From Acidobacteriaceae bacterium (GTDB taxonomy: Bacteria; Acidobacteriota; Terriglobia; Bryobacterales; Bryobacteraceae), in contig JAFAQG010000708.1 of assembly GCA_019246575.1 (NCBI GenBank), positions 1-5,721 on the forward strand: a stretch of 5,721 nt of DNA, written 5' to 3'. Within the stretch, counting starts at the first letter, position 1, and each line of letters starts with the position of its first letter. The notes under the pieces are model-generated. The model saw nothing but the letters and a program-made list of their open reading frames with translations. It was not told where the DNA came from and searched no databases. The translations under genes were made by a program, and so were the position numbers. Positions 1 to 5,721 of this stretch are shown one piece after another.

Positions 1-2696
1 CTCTGGATTCCGGTGGTGTTGGTCAGTTTGTCGGTCGGCGCCAATGCAACGAGGGCTGGATTTCCGGCCAGATACAAGCTCGGCTGAACCGTTCCAGTGT
101 GCGGGTTGAGATAACCCTGCGACGCGTTTACAGGAACAACGAGATGGGTATTTCTCTGTCCGACGTAGGCAACCTGCAGCGTGGTTGCGTTTCCAAACTG
201 GTGTTGAATACTGAAATTCCACTGATTCGATACCGCCGGCCTCTCGTTCGGATCCCACGTAAAGATGGTCGCACCCTTGAAGCAAGAGGCGGGATAGCTT
301 CCGATCGTTTCCACGGTACATGGGGTTCCACCGCCTGTTGAGAAGTTAAAGCCGTTGGTAAGCGTTGTTAGAGGCAAACCGCCGTTCTGGGTCGCTGTGT
401 AAGTCACGTTATGACCAAGCTGCCACGGCGGATTTCTAAACAGCCGCAAGTTTGTCCCGGTCCCTTCCACAAAGCCCGAAAGCGTATAGGAGGCGCGAAT
501 CACGGTGCTGTTCCCAAACGGCGTCCAAGCCAGACCGATGCGCGGTTGAAAGTTTGTGATTCCGTTGTACTGGTTGTACAAAGCATTGTTGTCATTGAAG
601 ACGTTCGTTTTGCCGGATAACAATACCTGTCCCGTGAACTCCTGGAAATTCGTCTGCCGGTTGCGAACCTCATCCCAAGGCGTATGCAGCTCCCAGCGCA
701 GGCCAAGATTTAGCGTCAGGTGTTCGTTGAGGCGCCAGTCATCCTGAAAGAAGGTCGAGTAAATACTTGAGCGCTGCCCGACTGTTCCTGCCCCGGCGCC
801 GATGCCGAGGTTGAAGGGTAGACCGAGCATGAAATCCGCTTCCGGCAACCCACCGACAGGCGTGCCGCCTACCACGTTCTGGGTATATTGCCCATTGAAG
901 TTGAAATCGCCGCCCAATCCCTCGTTGCCCGAATAGAAGATATCCAGCCGTTGCCGGAAATATTGGAATCCGGCGCGCATCGTATGCCTGCCCTTTGTCA
1001 GGATCAGCGTATCTTCAGCCTGGATATTTGTGTCCGAGAAGATTTGGGTAACTGCAGGACTGCCGAAGGCGGGTCCGCTGGCGCCCGCCGAACTGGAGCC
1101 GGTATTAATATTTCCACCCGCGAAGAAAAATCCCGGCAAATAATTGGGATTGCCACCGGGAAGAGCCGGGAGCCCAGAACCCTTGAGGGTGTCGAATCCG
1201 GTACTGACGGGATAATACTGGACGCCGCCCCGCATATCATTTACAATCGAAGGGCCGACCGATCTTGTCCAGTCGAGCACGCCATTATACAGGGGATAAT
1301 TATTAAACTGTCCATTCAGCAGTGGCTGGCTGTTTGTGATCGGATTCTGAGTTACGGCCTTTGTGAAACGCCCGAAAGCGTGATCCTTGTCCGTGGGATT
1401 CCAATCAATCTTCAAGTCCCCCTGGTCACTGTTCGTGTTATTCCGCTGCGTATTTAACGCGTTCTGCGTAAGGTTGTTGTTGGTCGTCGCCGGAAACAAA
1501 GACGAGGAAACGATCTGCGTTGCTACCGGGCTGAGTAAGTTGCCCGGAATCATGTTGTTCAAGAACGGCTGCCTGTTCGAGCCATTGGTGTCCGTGTAGG
1601 GATTGAAAATCTGCTGCGCGGGATTGTTACAAATGCCGTTCGTAAACCCGGCGGCGCAAATCGCCGAAAAGTTCCCCGATCGCTCGGCATTAGTGAGCGT
1701 TGTTATTGGTGTGGCGGTTGCAGGCTGATCAAATCGCGACCCCTGATAATCGCCGAAGAAGAACAGCCTGTCTTTGATGATCGGGCCTCCAAATGTGCCG
1801 CCGAACTCGTTCCATCGCAACTTGGGCCGCGCGTCGCCATTCCAGTTATTCGACCATGTATTCGCGTTCAGCTTGTCGTTCCGAAGGAATTCAAATGCTG
1901 TGCCATGAAACCGGTTGGTGCCCGATTTCAAGCTAACGCTGATGATGCCGCCCATGAAATTTCCGAACTCCGCGGATGCGTTGTTGGAAATCAGATTAAA
2001 CTCTTGGATCGCGTCCACGCTCGGCGCATAGCCGACATCGTTTTCAGAGATTTGGTTGTTATCGATCCCGTCGAGAAGATAGAAATTCGCCTGCTCGCGG
2101 TTGCCGTTTACCTGGGGCCGCCCGCTGCCAAACGTGCTCTGGGCGCCTTGGAACGCCGCCGGATTCGTCGTCACCGCGCCCGGCGAAAGCAATGTCAGCT
2201 GGTTGTAGTTGCGCGTTGCCAGCGGCAACTGAGCGTTCGTTCGTGCGTCTATGACAGTGCCGAGCTGTGTCGATTCTGTCTGTAAAATCGGCGGAGCGCC
2301 TGTCACCTCTACGGTCTGACTTACACTTCCGACCTGCAATTGGAAATCGATCTTTGCTACCTGGTTCAGCACGAGAACGACATCGGGGCGCACTGCGGCC
2401 TCGAAGCCGGTATTCTCGGCGCGCACTTCATAACGGCCGATGGGAAGACGGGGAAGACTGTAAATCCCGTTGCTGCCTGTCGTCGTCGAGTAAGTTGTGC
2501 CGCGATCCATGTCCTTCGCGATGACCTTTGCGCCGGCGATTGCGCCGCCGGACGGGTCGGTAACGCTTCCATTCACCGCTGCAGTTACTTCCTGCGTCCA
2601 TCCGCGGACACACGGAAACAGAAGCAGTGCGAGGAAGGCAAAAATCCATGACTTACGAGGAAGTATGCGAACCCTGAAGGCGAACCGTGTTTGCAT
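1..2696 (-). CDS. TonB-dependent receptor, Oar-like, with N-terminal carboxypeptidase-regulatory-like domain (C-terminus outside window)
   Basis: Outer-membrane beta-barrel receptor, presumably for TonB-energised uptake of a large ligand; the ligand is unknown. The minus frame from ATG 2696-2694 has no stop to position 1, giving ~898 residues. Residues ~1-35 look like a signal peptide: basic start, hydrophobic core WIFAFLALLLF at 17-27, cleavage probably near 32-35. Residues ~37-122 form a carboxypeptidase-regulatory-like beta-sandwich (GSVTDPSGGAIAGAKV, then GIYSLPRLPIGRYEV). A plug-like region follows (VEVTGAPP near 129-136, VNGNREQANFYLLDGIDNN at 196-214, then SAEFGNFMGG). The rest resembles barrel strands, such as FQDDWRLNEHLTLNLGLRWE and NFQPRIGLAWTPFGNSTVIR. 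No TonB box was recognised. Family members are usually about 1000-1200 residues, so perhaps 100-300 are missing. The start is fixed by an AAAGGAG seven bases upstream. No frameshift is seen. Whether it is a true transporter or an Oar-type envelope protein is open. Confidence 0.93.
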   Translation of the reverse strand, partial: MQTRFAFRVRILPRKSWIFAFLALLLFPCVRGWTQEVTAAVNGSVTDPSGGAIAGAKVIAKDMDRGTTYSTTTGSNGIYSLPRLPIGRYEVRAENTGFEAAVRPDVVLVLNQVAKIDFQLQVGSVSQTVEVTGAPPILQTESTQLGTVIDARTNAQLPLATRNYNQLTLLSPGAVTTNPAAFQGAQSTFGSGRPQVNGNREQANFYLLDGIDNNQISENDVGYAPSVDAIQEFNLISNNASAEFGNFMGGIISVSLKSGTNRFHGTAFEFLRNDKLNANTWSNNWNGDARPKLRWNEFGGTFGGPIIKDRLFFFGDYQGSRFDQPATATPITTLTNAERSGNFSAICAAGFTNGICNNPAQQIFNPYTDTNGSNRQPFLNNMIPGNLLSPVATQIVSSSLFPATTNNNLTQNALNTQRNNTNSDQGDLKIDWNPTDKDHAFGRFTKAVTQNPITNSQPLLNGQFNNYPLYNGVLDWTRSVGPSIVNDMRGGVQYYPVSTGFDTLKGSGLPALPGGNPNYLPGFFFAGGNINTGSSSAGASGPAFGSPAVTQIFSDTNIQAEDTLILTKGRHTMRAGFQYFRQRLDIFYSGNEGLGGDFNFNGQYTQNVVGGTPVGGLPEADFMLGLPFNLGIGAGAGTVGQRSSIYSTFFQDDWRLNEHLTLNLGLRWELHTPWDEVRNRQTNFQEFTGQVLLSGKTNVFNDNNALYNQYNGITNFQPRIGLAWTPFGNSTVIRASYTLSGFVEGTGTNLRLFRNPPWQLGHNVTYTATQNGGLPLTTLTNGFNFSTGGGTPCTVETIGSYPASCFKGATIFTWDPNERPAVSNQWNFSIQHQFGNATTLQVAYVGQRNTHLVVPVNASQGYLNPHTGTVQPSLYLAGNPALVALAPTDKLTNTTGIQ

Positions 2697-2703
2697 TTGA
2701 AAA

Positions 2704-2710
2704 CTCCTTT
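2704..2710 (-). promoter_or_regulatory. Ribosome binding site of the TonB-dependent receptor
   Basis: On the minus strand AAAGGAG lies seven bases before ATG 2696-2694. This is close to the ideal Shine-Dalgarno sequence and spacing. It fixes the start codon ahead of the signal peptide and suggests efficient translation. Confidence 0.85.
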
Positions 2711-2729
2711 CGCAAACGGGAATGAGGCG

Positions 2730-2759
2730 ATTGTAAAGAGAGTCGAAAGCGCCTGTCAA
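2730..2759 (-). promoter_or_regulatory. Sigma-70-type promoter of the TonB-dependent receptor
   Basis: On the minus strand TTGACA (2759-2754, perfect -35 consensus) is followed after 18 bases by TACAAT (2735-2730, five of six -10 consensus bases). Transcription should start near 2723, giving a ~27-base leader that holds the ribosome binding site. The T-rich tract at 2762-2781 sits at about -39 to -58, where an UP element would be. The promoter shows that the receptor can be transcribed independently of the regulator gene upstream. Confidence 0.75.
2743..2749 (-). promoter_or_regulatory. Candidate operator word CTTTCGA in the receptor promoter spacer
   Basis: CTTTCGA on the minus strand lies between the -35 and -10 boxes of the receptor promoter. 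The same word occurs at 3660-3666 beside the candidate promoter of the DeoR-type regulator. CTTTC also occurs at 2767-2771 and 2787-2791 (minus strand) and at 2707-2711 (plus strand). From memory, TTTC-type repeats occur in operators of some DeoR-family repressors, such as E. coli AgaR. Assigning the word to the neighbouring regulator is inference, and a 7-base word is weak evidence. Confidence 0.3.
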
Positions 2760-2761
2760 GC

Positions 2762-2806
2762 AAAAAGAAAGAAAAAGAAAATAAGTGAAAGGCAGCGGAC
2801 ACTTAT
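2762..2806 (-). terminator. Possible intrinsic terminator of the DeoR-type gene (weak hairpin plus T-rich tract)
   Basis: Thirty bases past the regulator stop, the minus strand has ATAAGTG (2806-2800), a 12-base loop, and CACTTAT (2787-2781), a perfect 7-bp inverted repeat. It runs directly into a pyrimidine-only tract (2781-2762), mostly T with scattered C. The order hairpin-then-T-tract fits a terminator on this strand. The stem is AT-rich with a large loop, so termination is probably weak or partial. The inverted repeat could instead be an operator, and the tract could serve as an UP element for the promoter that follows. Confidence 0.4.
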
Positions 2807-2835
2807 GGCCGGAGAGTGCCGTGCGCGTTCTCGAG

Positions 2836-3627
2836 TCAGACTAGAAGAACTTCTAGACCTCGGGTGCGAAGCTTCTCAACCTGCGGCGCGGGCGCGGCTG
2901 AGTCCGTGATGACCCGGTGTACCGGCCGCAAATCGGAGATCAGCGACAGGCTGCGATGTCCAAATTTGCTCGAATCGGCTAGCACAGTTACCTGCGCCGC
3001 TGCATCGATCATGCGGCGGTTTAGATGCGCCTCCATAATGTCGAGCGTCGTGAGCCCGACATCCGCGTCCAATCCCACAGTACTCATAAAGCAGTGATCG
3101 GCATGCAGCGACATCATCATCTGCTCCGCGTGCGGGCCGACAAAGGCGGTCGATGGATGACGGAAGACCCCGCCAACCATGACTAAGGAGAGGTTTGGCA
3201 TGTCTGCGAGCCTGTTCGCGATGTTCAGTGCATACGTGATTACGGTCAGGCCTTCCGGCGCGAGGTTGCGGATCTGCCCCGCCAGCGCGGCGAGAGTCGA
3301 CCCGGTGCAAAGAATAACGGTCTGATGAGGCCGGATGAGTTTTAACGCCGCTTGAGAGATGCGAGCCTTCTCTTCGCGATGCATTCCCTCCCGAACTCGG
3401 AGCGGATGTTCCGGCGCCGCGACGAGCGGGCGAACTCCTCCGCCGTGCGATCGCACCAGAACTCCGAGGCTCGACAGCGCGTCCAAGTCGCCTCGCGCCG
3501 TGACGGCGGAAATACCAAACCGCTTTGCCACATCCTCGACCGTGATTCTTCCGTTCTGCGCGAGAACCGTCAAAATCTCGCGGCGTCGCTCTTCGGCTAA
3601 CAGCCGGTTCGGCTTTCTTTTTGCCAT
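2836..3627 (-). CDS. DeoR/GlpR-family transcriptional regulator
   Basis: A complete 263-residue cytoplasmic DNA-binding protein of usual family length (~250-260). The N-terminus is a DeoR-type winged helix-turn-helix: ERRREILTVLAQNGRITVED at 13-32, AKRFGISAVTARGDLDAL at 34-51, and the RSHGGG signature at 59-64. The C-terminal sugar-phosphate-sensing domain (~75-235) shows EEKARI (85-90), TGST (108-111), VMVGGVFR (149-156), VGLTT (190-194) and the conserved DSSKFG (218-223). In known members a phosphorylated sugar intermediate binds here and releases the operator. The recognition helix reads TARGDL where the family usually has T-I/V-RRDL. An in-frame TAA eight codons before ATG 3627-3625 excludes a longer start; the ribosome site is poor (only AAAAG adjacent). 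The gene lies 139 bp upstream of the receptor on the same strand and diverges from the kinase gene. Self-repression and control of the receptor are plausible but inferred; the effector sugar is unknown. Confidence 0.93.
   Translation of the reverse strand: MAKRKPNRLLAEERRREILTVLAQNGRITVEDVAKRFGISAVTARGDLDALSSLGVLVRSHGGGVRPLVAAPEHPLRVREGMHREEKARISQAALKLIRPHQTVILCTGSTLAALAGQIRNLAPEGLTVITYALNIANRLADMPNLSLVMVGGVFRHPSTAFVGPHAEQMMMSLHADHCFMSTVGLDADVGLTTLDIMEAHLNRRMIDAAAQVTVLADSSKFGHRSLSLISDLRPVHRVITDSAAPAPQVEKLRTRGLEVLLV
2841..2856. repeat. 16-bp near-perfect palindrome at the 3' end of the DeoR-type gene
   Basis: CTAGAAG-AA-CTTCTAG: two perfect 7-base arms around a 2-base centre, inside the last codons of the regulator and ~80 bases upstream of the receptor -35 box. 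The centre is too short for an ordinary RNA hairpin loop, so a dimeric protein site is more likely than a terminator if it means anything. It may also be chance from codons for a Leu/Val/Glu-rich tail. Confidence 0.4.
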
Positions 3628-3659
3628 CTTTTGTTTAGGTTGTTTTTAGCTCCACGGCA

Positions 3660-3666
3660 CTTTCGA
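3660..3666 (+). promoter_or_regulatory. Candidate operator word CTTTCGA near the DeoR-type gene promoter
   Basis: CTTTCGA lies within the small inverted repeat ACTTT-CGA-AAAGT (3659-3671). It overlaps the start of the candidate -10 box and the expected transcription start of the regulator gene. It matches the word in the receptor promoter spacer. The nearby CCTTTCAC (3679-3686) also recurs, on the opposite strand, at 2785-2792. A role as autoregulatory operator is inferred. Confidence 0.3.
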
Positions 3667-3695
3667 AAAGTATCACTTCCTTTCACAAGTAGCAA
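3667..3695 (-). promoter_or_regulatory. Candidate promoter of the DeoR-type regulator
   Basis: On the minus strand TTGCTA (3695-3690, four of six -35 bases) and TACTTT (3672-3667, a poor -10) are separated by 17 bases. TG lies one base before the -10, making an extended -10. A start near 3660 would give a ~33-base leader. The match is modest. No convincing plus-strand promoter for the divergent kinase gene was found in 3628-3772. Confidence 0.35.
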
Positions 3696-3772
3696 CTCAA
3701 AGTTTGAAGCCGGTCCGAGACTCAGGCATTCAACTCCGGCCCACACGTACGATGTAAAGCGTAAGGTTTCCT

Positions 3773-5140
3773 GTGCGGATCGTCCCACCCCGCCCGCGGA
3801 TGCGGGTGCTACTCTGGACCGGCTTCGGTGGTCTGCTCACGCTTCTTGTCTTTACCGCGATCAGTGCACTTTCGGTCGTGCGACAAGTGCAGATTAGGAA
3901 CGACAAGATCCGCAGCGACTATATCGAGCGCACCCGCCTGCTGGAACAACTTCGCTCCGATACGTACCTCTCCGGCACTTATGTTCGCGATTTCCTTTCG
4001 GAGCCCGACGACGCTAAAGCCGATTCCTACCGCGAGGAATTTTTCCGCAGGCGCGAAAGCATCGAGCGCGCTATCTCGCAATACAGGGCAATGCTCCGTC
4101 CCGGTGAAGCGGGTACCTTCAACTCGCTCGCTCGCGGGCTTGCCGAGTACTTCGGCGCGCTTCAACCCGCACTCGCGTGGAGCGCGGCCCAGCGTAAGAA
4201 CCTCGGACGCTCCTTCATGCACGATCAGGTCCTGCAGCGCCGCATGACGATGATCAATCTGGCTGATAAAGTCAGCGAGGTTAATGAGCGGCAGCTCGAA
4301 ACCGGAAATGCTCTTATTAGAGAGCTATTCGCGGAATTTCGACAACGCCTGCTTGCCTTGTTCCTCATCACAGTTACGATCGGCATCTTGCTCAGTGCCA
4401 TTAGCATGCAACGCATCTTCAAACTTGAGCAGGAGGCGGGCGAACGGTACCGCGAAATGGTGCACGCGCGCCGTGAGGCGCAGGAACTGTCCGCCAGAGT
4501 TGTCGATGCGCAGGAAGCGGAACGTCGCGCGATTGCTCGCGAACTGCACGATGAGGTCGGCCAGTCTCTCTCGGCGTTGCTATTGGCCGCCGGTAATCTG
4601 GCCACAGTGATCCCGCCCGACGGCAATCCCAAAATGAGCAGCTACATCCAACAAATCAGAATGTTAGCGGAGAAAAGCGTCTCTGTGGTGCGGAACGTAT
4701 CGCTTCTTCTCCGGCCTTCGATGCTGGATGATCTGGGACTCGTCCCCGCGTTGCAATGGCAGGCGAGAGAAACTTCACGAAGTACGGGAATACGCGTGAG
4801 CGTGGCCGCAGATGACATCGGCGAAGACTTGCCCGACGAATACAAGACCACCATCTACCGCATCGTCCAAGAGGCGCTTCACAACTGCCAAAAGCATTCG
4901 CAAGCGCAACGGGTCAGAATCGAACTGAAACAGACAGACGATAGATTGCTGTTATCCATACAGGACGACGGACGTGGATTTCGCCCTGAGCATCGCGGTT
5001 TCGGACTGCTGGGAATGGAAGAACGTATCAATCGCCTCGGCGGGGAATTTCATATCAGTTCGGAAGAGGGCAGCGGCACATTGTTATCAATCGAGCTACG
5101 CAAACCCGCTGCGAACTTACAGACTGCACACAAAGCTTAA
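3773..5140 (+). CDS. Membrane sensor histidine kinase, NarX/DegS type (HisKA_3 + HATPase_c)
   Basis: Inner-membrane kinase of 455 residues that should phosphorylate the response regulator encoded just downstream. Residues ~12-36 are a first membrane helix. Residues ~37-192 form a mostly helical extracytoplasmic region rich in charged residues, like four-helix-bundle or CHASE3-type sensors but not assignable. Residues ~193-212 are a second membrane helix, followed by a charged, probably coiled-coil linker (214-250). The dimerisation/phosphoacceptor motif is RELHDEVGQS with His259; Asp260 and Gln264 form the DxxxQ pattern linked to phosphatase activity in this family. The ATP-binding domain has an N box QEALHNCQKHS (Asn371), G1 DDGRGF (398-403) and G2 GFGLLGMEER (409-418). 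No clear HAMP domain is seen. The GTG start at 3773 has AAGG six bases upstream; ATG 3800 (residue 10), without a good ribosome site, is the alternative. The stimulus is unknown. Confidence 0.93.
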   Translation: MRIVPPRPRMRVLLWTGFGGLLTLLVFTAISALSVVRQVQIRNDKIRSDYIERTRLLEQLRSDTYLSGTYVRDFLSEPDDAKADSYREEFFRRRESIERAISQYRAMLRPGEAGTFNSLARGLAEYFGALQPALAWSAAQRKNLGRSFMHDQVLQRRMTMINLADKVSEVNERQLETGNALIRELFAEFRQRLLALFLITVTIGILLSAISMQRIFKLEQEAGERYREMVHARREAQELSARVVDAQEAERRAIARELHDEVGQSLSALLLAAGNLATVIPPDGNPKMSSYIQQIRMLAEKSVSVVRNVSLLLRPSMLDDLGLVPALQWQARETSRSTGIRVSVAADDIGEDLPDEYKTTIYRIVQEALHNCQKHSQAQRVRIELKQTDDRLLLSIQDDGRGFRPEHRGFGLLGMEERINRLGGEFHISSEEGSGTLLSIELRKPAANLQTAHKA

Positions 5141-5149
5141 GCAAAACTT

Positions 5150-5721
5150 ATGTCCCGCGTTCGTATCGTGCTTGCAGACGACCACACGATCATGCGGACG
5201 GGCTTAAAACTTCTACTCGAGCGCGAGCGCGATTTCATGGTCGTGGGCGAGGCCGGAGACGGTAGGGCCGCAGTCGAGATAGTTGAACAAGTTTTACCCG
5301 AGGTGGCCGTCCTCGACGTCGCAATGCCACATCTGAACGGCATCGAGGCGGCGGCTCGAATCACTGCCGCGCGCCCGAAGACCGGGATCATCATTCTCAG
5401 TATGCATTCCGACGAGACGTATGTGTTGCGCGCTTTGAAGGTCGGAGCACGCGGCTACCTTCTCAAAGACTCAGCCGAATCAGATCTGATAACCGCGGTG
5501 CGCAGCGTGAGTACTGGTCGCACGTTCTTCTCGCCCGCGATCAGCAATATGCTGGTTGAAGATTATATTCGCGAAATCCGGCAGAGAGGTGTCGAGGACA
5601 GCTTCGAGTTACTCACCTCTCGTGAGCGCGAAATACTGCAGCTGATGGCGGAAGGAAAGACCACCAAAGAAATCGCTGCTGCGCTTTCCCTAAGCGCCTA
5701 CACCGTCGATACCCATCGCGC
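5150..5721 (+). CDS. NarL/FixJ-family response regulator (C-terminus outside window)
   Basis: DNA-binding output partner of the upstream kinase; the genes are separated by 9 bases and are surely co-transcribed. The visible 190 residues contain a receiver domain (~3-120) with acidic pair Asp10-Asp11, phosphoacceptor Asp56 (VLDVAMP), Ser84 and Lys106 (YLLKDS). A linker follows, then a LuxR-type helix-turn-helix starting near 154 (LLTSREREILQLMAEGKTT, KEIAAALSLSAYTVDTHR). The window ends inside the recognition helix; family members are ~210-220 residues, so about 20-30 are missing. The ATG at 5150 begins MSRVRIVLADDH, exactly where receivers of this family start, although its ribosome site is weak, suggesting translation coupled to the kinase gene. 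Target genes cannot be told from here. Confidence 0.95.
   Translation, partial: MSRVRIVLADDHTIMRTGLKLLLERERDFMVVGEAGDGRAAVEIVEQVLPEVAVLDVAMPHLNGIEAAARITAARPKTGIIILSMHSDETYVLRALKVGARGYLLKDSAESDLITAVRSVSTGRTFFSPAISNMLVEDYIREIRQRGVEDSFELLTSREREILQLMAEGKTTKEIAAALSLSAYTVDTHR

Noticed and set aside
888..1457. 189-codon open frame on the plus strand
   Set aside because: It lies wholly antisense to the receptor gene, whose own frame has coherent family motifs throughout. The plus-frame product has no recognisable domain and no ribosome binding site was seen.
1905..2651. Several plus-strand open frames (126, 85 and 103 codons)
   Set aside because: They overlap one another and the receptor's N-terminal domains on the opposite strand. 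They are compositional shadows without protein-like motifs.
2762..2781. Purine-rich tract as a tandem repeat or phase-variable tract
   Set aside because: The A runs vary in length between single G bases, so there is no regular repeat unit. Its position fits promoter or terminator roles better.
2876..3310. 144-codon open frame on the minus strand
   Set aside because: It is a different reading frame inside the well-supported DeoR-type gene, with a low-complexity Arg/Gly/Ala-rich product.
3704..3732. TTGAAG as a -35 box for the kinase gene
   Set aside because: At 16-18 bases spacing there is no acceptable -10 (CATTCA is the nearest), so no promoter is called.
3809..4632. Minus-strand open frames of 137 and 135 codons within the kinase gene
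   Set aside because: They are antisense to the kinase, which carries all expected catalytic motifs; their products are Ser/Arg-rich and featureless.

Overview
The window is a compact stretch of bacterial chromosome, most likely from an Acidobacterium (Bryobacter/Solibacter-like). This is inferred mainly from the very large Oar-like TonB-dependent receptor with an N-terminal carboxypeptidase-regulatory-like domain, a family greatly expanded in that phylum. The lineage call is an impression from family knowledge and was not tested by a search.

Layout. (1) Positions 1-2696, minus strand: the first ~898 codons of an outer-membrane TonB-dependent receptor. The frame stays open to the left edge, so the C-terminus lies outside the window. 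(2) Positions 2697-2835: a 139-bp gap with a near-consensus sigma-70 promoter and a strong ribosome binding site for the receptor. It also holds a T-rich tract and an inverted repeat that may end the upstream transcript. (3) Positions 2836-3627, minus strand: a complete DeoR-family regulator. (4) Positions 3628-3772: a 145-bp divergent intergenic region with a candidate promoter for the regulator. (5) Positions 3773-5140, plus strand: a membrane-bound NarX/DegS-type histidine kinase. (6) Positions 5150-5721, plus strand: its NarL/FixJ-type response regulator, cut by the right edge inside the LuxR-type helix-turn-helix.

How the parts may work together. The kinase and response regulator are 9 bases apart and form an evident two-component operon. 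The DeoR-type protein lies directly upstream of the receptor on the same strand, and the receptor has its own strong promoter. The gaps on both sides of the regulator share two short words, CTTTCGA and CCTTTCAC. The CTTTCGA copies fall inside the receptor promoter spacer and at the expected start of the regulator transcript. The simplest inference is a local circuit in which a sugar-phosphate-responsive repressor controls itself and an outer-membrane uptake receptor. Whether the divergent two-component system belongs to that circuit cannot be told from this sequence. No RNA genes, mobile elements or CRISPR arrays were seen.
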